The notes beneath the pieces are model-generated. The model ran no database searches and was not told where the DNA came from. It saw nothing but the letters and a program-made list of their open reading frames with translations. Positions 61,801 to 64,000 of a DNA stretch of 64,000 bases are shown piece after piece (within the stretch, counting starts at the first letter, position 1; every line of letters starts with the position of its first letter). The DNA comes from Embiotoca jacksoni (lineage: Eukaryota; Chordata; Actinopteri; Embiotocidae), in NCBI GenBank assembly GCA_022577435.1, contig JAKOON010000012.1, positions 16,229,085-16,293,084 of the forward strand, given 5' to 3'. Made by a program: the position numbers and the translations under genes.

Positions 61801-63176
61801 GTGAACGCGATACATCTTGTCGCTCACGGCGGAGGCCTTCTTCAGCTCCTCTTCCAGGGAGTCAAACACCGGCTGTTCACCGTCAGCCTCCGCTCGCATT
61901 TTCTGGAAGTTCCATATAAAAAAAGTGCTCATATTCATCAGGACAAGACTGAACTATCATTAAGATAGAGCTGTATTTTGTTGTATCTTGTTCTGTATTT
62001 TATACACAATCACTTGAAAGAGTTTCTAAAAGATGTTGAATTTTTGAACACAGAATTAAAAATAACCATGTATTGTTTACCTTAAGCTTGGTTCTGTACG
62101 TCTCCACTTCCTTGACATCACCGGGCACGGTGTGAACCTTGCGCAGACAGTCCTCATACTGCTTGAGAACTCCCTCAGCGCCGTGGGTGTTACGGATGAC
62201 CATTTCTACAGTCTTTAACCTGGGAACAAGACACAATTTATGAATTAAGAAGACCTGGTAGCGTTAGGAAACAGCGTACGTTCTCTTTAGAGTAAGTTGT
62301 TAGTGACTCACTTGTCGAGATAAACGGAGGAGAGCGTGTAGGCGTGATCCATCTTCTGCACAGTGACGTCCAGCTCTGACCGCAGCACGGGAGCTGAGGC
62401 AGACGGCTGAGGGGAGGCCAAGACTTCTTTTGTCTTTACAGACACCTTGTCAAGGTCCTTCTTAAGTCCCTGGAGCTGTACCTGGATTTTCTGCACGACA
62501 GAACAGGACCAGAGTTTTAACAAGATGAAATGGGAACAAAACATCAGCTAAAGTCAGCTTAATATGCAGAGCAGGTTCCACAACAATTGACTTCAGAAAT
62601 GCTGTGAGGGACTTTTACAATTTAAAATTGAGCTGTGCAGGTTCTCTGTGTTCTGGATCAGCCAGAGGCACTGCGCAAATGTGCACAGTCTCAGATGAGG
62701 AGGAATCGGAGCAGCTGTCGAAGGTAGGTAACCACTGCACTATCTTCAGGATAAACTCAAAACCTTGAAGCAATTTCAATTCTCTGCTTTATTTTCACAT
62801 TTCAAACCTACAACTATGGAAGCTTTCGCTTAATTTCTACAACTCATATCGTAGTGGCCTTGTGGACGACTGTGATGAAATATGGGTACAAACAGCTCTG
62901 CTTTTTATCCAATTATTGAACTGTCTTCCTGTTTTTTACCCCAGAATATCTGAACTTGTTTTGTTTAGACATGATTGCAATTTCTGCACATGACAGCAGT
63001 TAAAATGGAGTTAAGTACCTTCTGCTCTGTTGTCTTCTGGACACATTCTTTCAGAGGCTCGTCCTCCACAGGTTTGCGAATACGGGCCACAGTCTGAGTC
63101 TCACAGTCCTCTATACGCAGACGCAGGTCCTTGATCTCAGAGATGTAGTTCTTACACAGGGTCTCATCTTGTTGAC
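46672..63176 (-). CDS. plec: Plectin, 3' two thirds (cytolinker), 5' part outside the window
   Basis: Plectin links intermediate filaments to actin, microtubules, hemidesmosomes and the nuclear envelope. Nine coding exons can be placed on the minus strand, 5' to 3': 63176-63019, 62490-62312, 62219-62081, 61902-61546, 61450-61367, 61258-61154, 61036-60938, 59051-55698 and 52851-46672. All junctions have AG/GT signals and the phases chain without a break, giving about 3,550 residues in the window. The order is end of the plakin domain, coiled-coil rod, six plakin-repeat domains, Gly-Ser-Arg tail, as in vertebrate plectins. The single-exon rod and single-exon repeat region are the known plectin gene structure. 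The actin-binding domain and SH3-containing part of the plakin domain must lie beyond base 64,000. Plectin is chosen over desmoplakin or epiplakin because only plectin has this rod sequence together with six repeat domains. I cannot tell which teleost paralogue (a or b) this is. Confidence 0.96.
52852..55697 (-). other. Plectin intron between rod exon and repeat exon
   Basis: This 2.85-kb intron joins GAG|GTATTG to CAATCAG|ATG in phase 0. It is AT-rich and has no convincing exon on either strand. It contains a dispersed teleost repeat (53.88-54.45 kb, separate entry). Confidence 0.85.
53880..54450 (+). repeat. Dispersed teleost repeat inside a plectin intron
   Basis: The block starts with GGCAAGGAGTTAATG, then (TTTG)n, then text like 'ttacaaaaaaactattggcccgatttccatgaaatttgg', and a tail near 54,415 reading GGCCGAGGTCTGCGGTCTCC. 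I recognise this series as a high-copy repeat of many teleost genomes, with its middle disturbed here (about 54.11-54.40 kb). Family assignment is from memory only. Confidence 0.55.
55698..59051 (-). CDS. plec: Plectin coiled-coil rod exon
   Basis: This single 3,354-base exon encodes 1,118 residues of almost pure alpha-helical coiled coil, very rich in Glu, Lys, Ala, Gln and Leu, with blocks such as AEEEAARQRAEAERI, IALKEKEAENERLRRQAED and AQEAARLRQIAEDDLSQQRALADKMLKEKMQA. The last two match plectin closely. The rod drives parallel dimerisation. The acceptor is at 59054-59052 (CTAATGCAG before AAAGTTGC) and the donor is GAG|GTATTG at 55698. Beyond the donor the frame reads VLCQKWH and soon stops, so the exon end is clear. 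Both ends are phase 0 and the length is a multiple of three, so skipping would keep the frame and give the rodless plectin form known from mammals. The rod continues for about 100 residues into the next coding exon. Confidence 0.95.
59052..60937 (-). other. Plectin intron before the rod exon
   Basis: No exon could be supported in this 1.9-kb intron. It holds AT-rich single-copy sequence, a (GT)n run at about 60,781-60,801 and nothing else I recognise. The phase-0 donor at 60937 and the phase-0 acceptor at 59052 fit each other directly. Confidence 0.7.
60938..63176 (-). CDS. plec: Plectin plakin-domain exons (last spectrin-type repeats)
   Basis: Seven small exons encode the C-terminal spectrin-type repeats of the plakin domain, which precedes the rod and binds membrane partners. 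The exon at 62490-62312 contains a Ser/Pro-rich stretch reading VLASPQPSASAPVLRSELD, which is characteristic of plectin. The next exons read YLDKLKTVEMVIRNT and RQRELEQLGRQLGYYRESYD. The last ones read DYELQLVAYN and YVTLRTRYSELMTLTSQYIKF, the segment shared by all plakins just before the rod. Exon lengths are 158, 179, 139, 357, 84, 105 and 99 bases. The first begins in phase 1 (two bases complete a codon from an upstream exon outside the window) and the last ends in phase 0 at residues LDNEE. Introns are short (about 90-530 bases), except the 1.9-kb intron before the rod. Confidence 0.94.
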
Positions 63177-64000
63177 CTGTGTAACAGCATTTGTGTTGGT
63201 TTAGAACAGCAGGAATAGAAAAGTGTATTGGGCCGAAGGGTGAGGCTGAAGGAAAAAAAAAACTTTTAAACTTAAAGCAAAGAACTGTTCAGATAAAAGT
63301 TTTTTTTACATGACACAGATATGTCATGTTTAGGAAGAGATATCAGTGTTTCCCACACGCAGAATTTATTTGGGTGTGCCGTCCAGGTTTATTATGGCTG
63401 ACCCACTTCAGCAGTTTTCATTTTTTATCCGTGAGAACAAGGCCAACCGTGATCAATTCACTGGTGGATAATCTCCCCTCGCTCTACAACAACAGCAAGG
63501 CCAGCCCTATGCGTCACTGAATGAGTGAGAAAGTTCGCTAAATACCGTGACTTCCCTTTCAAATTAAAGATAGATAGATAGATAGTTACTTTATTAATCC
63601 CACAAGGGGAAATGTTTTCACTGCAGCAGCATTTATAGATACAGGAAAGCAATAAAACAACAGTAAAAAATATTAAATATAAAAATGCACAAAGACCTTG
63701 TTTCAAATTAAAAGTCCTCTAATGTTTTGCACAAAAGTCATCCATGTAATAGGTTTTGACCTACTCTTATGTTTCTTTCAGGGCCTTGCGGGGAACACTT
63801 GGTTTCAGCTTATGTACATCTTATACTAGAATGCCTATTTTCACTCTTTTCAAACACAATAATTGTGAGCACTGCAGGAGCTTGCATGTGAGGCATTTAG
63901 GTAATATGGTAAATTGTAGCATCTATCAGTAGTCTGCATGTATGACATTTAGTAGACATCTATAAATTGTAGCTCCAGAAAATACACTTCCTACACTCTC
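63177..64000 (-). other. Plectin intron reaching the window edge
   Basis: No coding exon is visible. A short (GATA)n tract at about 63,568-63,585 is followed by TTACTTTATTAATCCCACAA and a GGGGAAATG end. This is a familiar 3' end of teleost retroposons, so a short inserted tail is likely there. Confidence 0.6.
63560..63615 (+). repeat. (GATA)n plus teleost retroposon 3' tail
   Basis: The tetranucleotide run (GATA)4-5 adjoins the sequence ACTTTATTAATCCCACAAGG followed by GGAAATG. This motif is the common 3' end of LINE/SINE copies in teleosts, where it is normally joined to a microsatellite. The name of the family is not certain. Confidence 0.45.

Noticed and set aside
1..64000. CRISPR arrays, operons, ribosome binding sites, tRNA or rRNA genes
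   Set aside because: The window is vertebrate nuclear DNA. No tRNA cloverleaf or rRNA segment was recognised, and tandem repeats present are minisatellites or microsatellites.

Overview
This is a piece of a teleost fish genome, probably a spiny-rayed (percomorph) fish. The evidence is vertebrate intron-exon architecture with short introns, protein sequences close to vertebrate plakins, and several dispersed repeats that I recognise from many teleost genomes. No bacterial, phage or CRISPR feature is present.

The right part (about 46.67-64.0 kb, minus strand) is the 3' two thirds of plectin. It has seven small exons for the end of the plakin domain, one 3.35-kb exon for the whole coiled-coil rod, and one 6.2-kb exon for six plakin-repeat domains and the Gly-Ser-Arg tail. 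The 5' part of plectin (actin-binding domain, start of the plakin domain) lies beyond the window. The middle (31.0-46.7 kb) holds the plectin 3' UTR, a chain of four phase-compatible candidate coding exons on the minus strand (42.5-45.6 kb), a candidate alternative first exon at 34.1 kb, simple repeats, and a small candidate three-exon gene on the plus strand (39.2-41.2 kb).

The left-centre part (12.6-31.0 kb, minus strand) is a second, complete gene in the same orientation. I could place 38 exons, all with consistent phases, giving about 2,133 residues: a unique N-terminal exon with an acylation-type start, about 15 spectrin repeats, two canonical EF hands, a GAS2 microtubule-binding domain and a short Ser-rich tail. 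This is the C-terminal half of a spectraplakin (MACF1/dystonin type) without its own actin-binding, plakin or plakin-repeat modules. Plectin has those N-terminal modules and lacks the spectrin rod and GAS2 end. The two neighbours together therefore carry the complete module set of one spectraplakin, in the right order and strand. This is the most interesting point of the window.

The left end (1 to about 10.6 kb) has no gene I can support. It holds dispersed repeats, a 0.9-kb imperfect inverted repeat, a 1.5-kb purine-rich minisatellite and an adjoining 0.7-kb pyrimidine-rich tract. Introns of the tail gene carry a terminal-inverted-repeat transposon (21.0-21.8 kb), a hAT-like remnant with a BED-finger coding fragment (27.4 kb) and a 49-bp minisatellite.

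Exon limits were set by eye from splice signals, reading-frame phase and remembered family sequences. No alignment was run.
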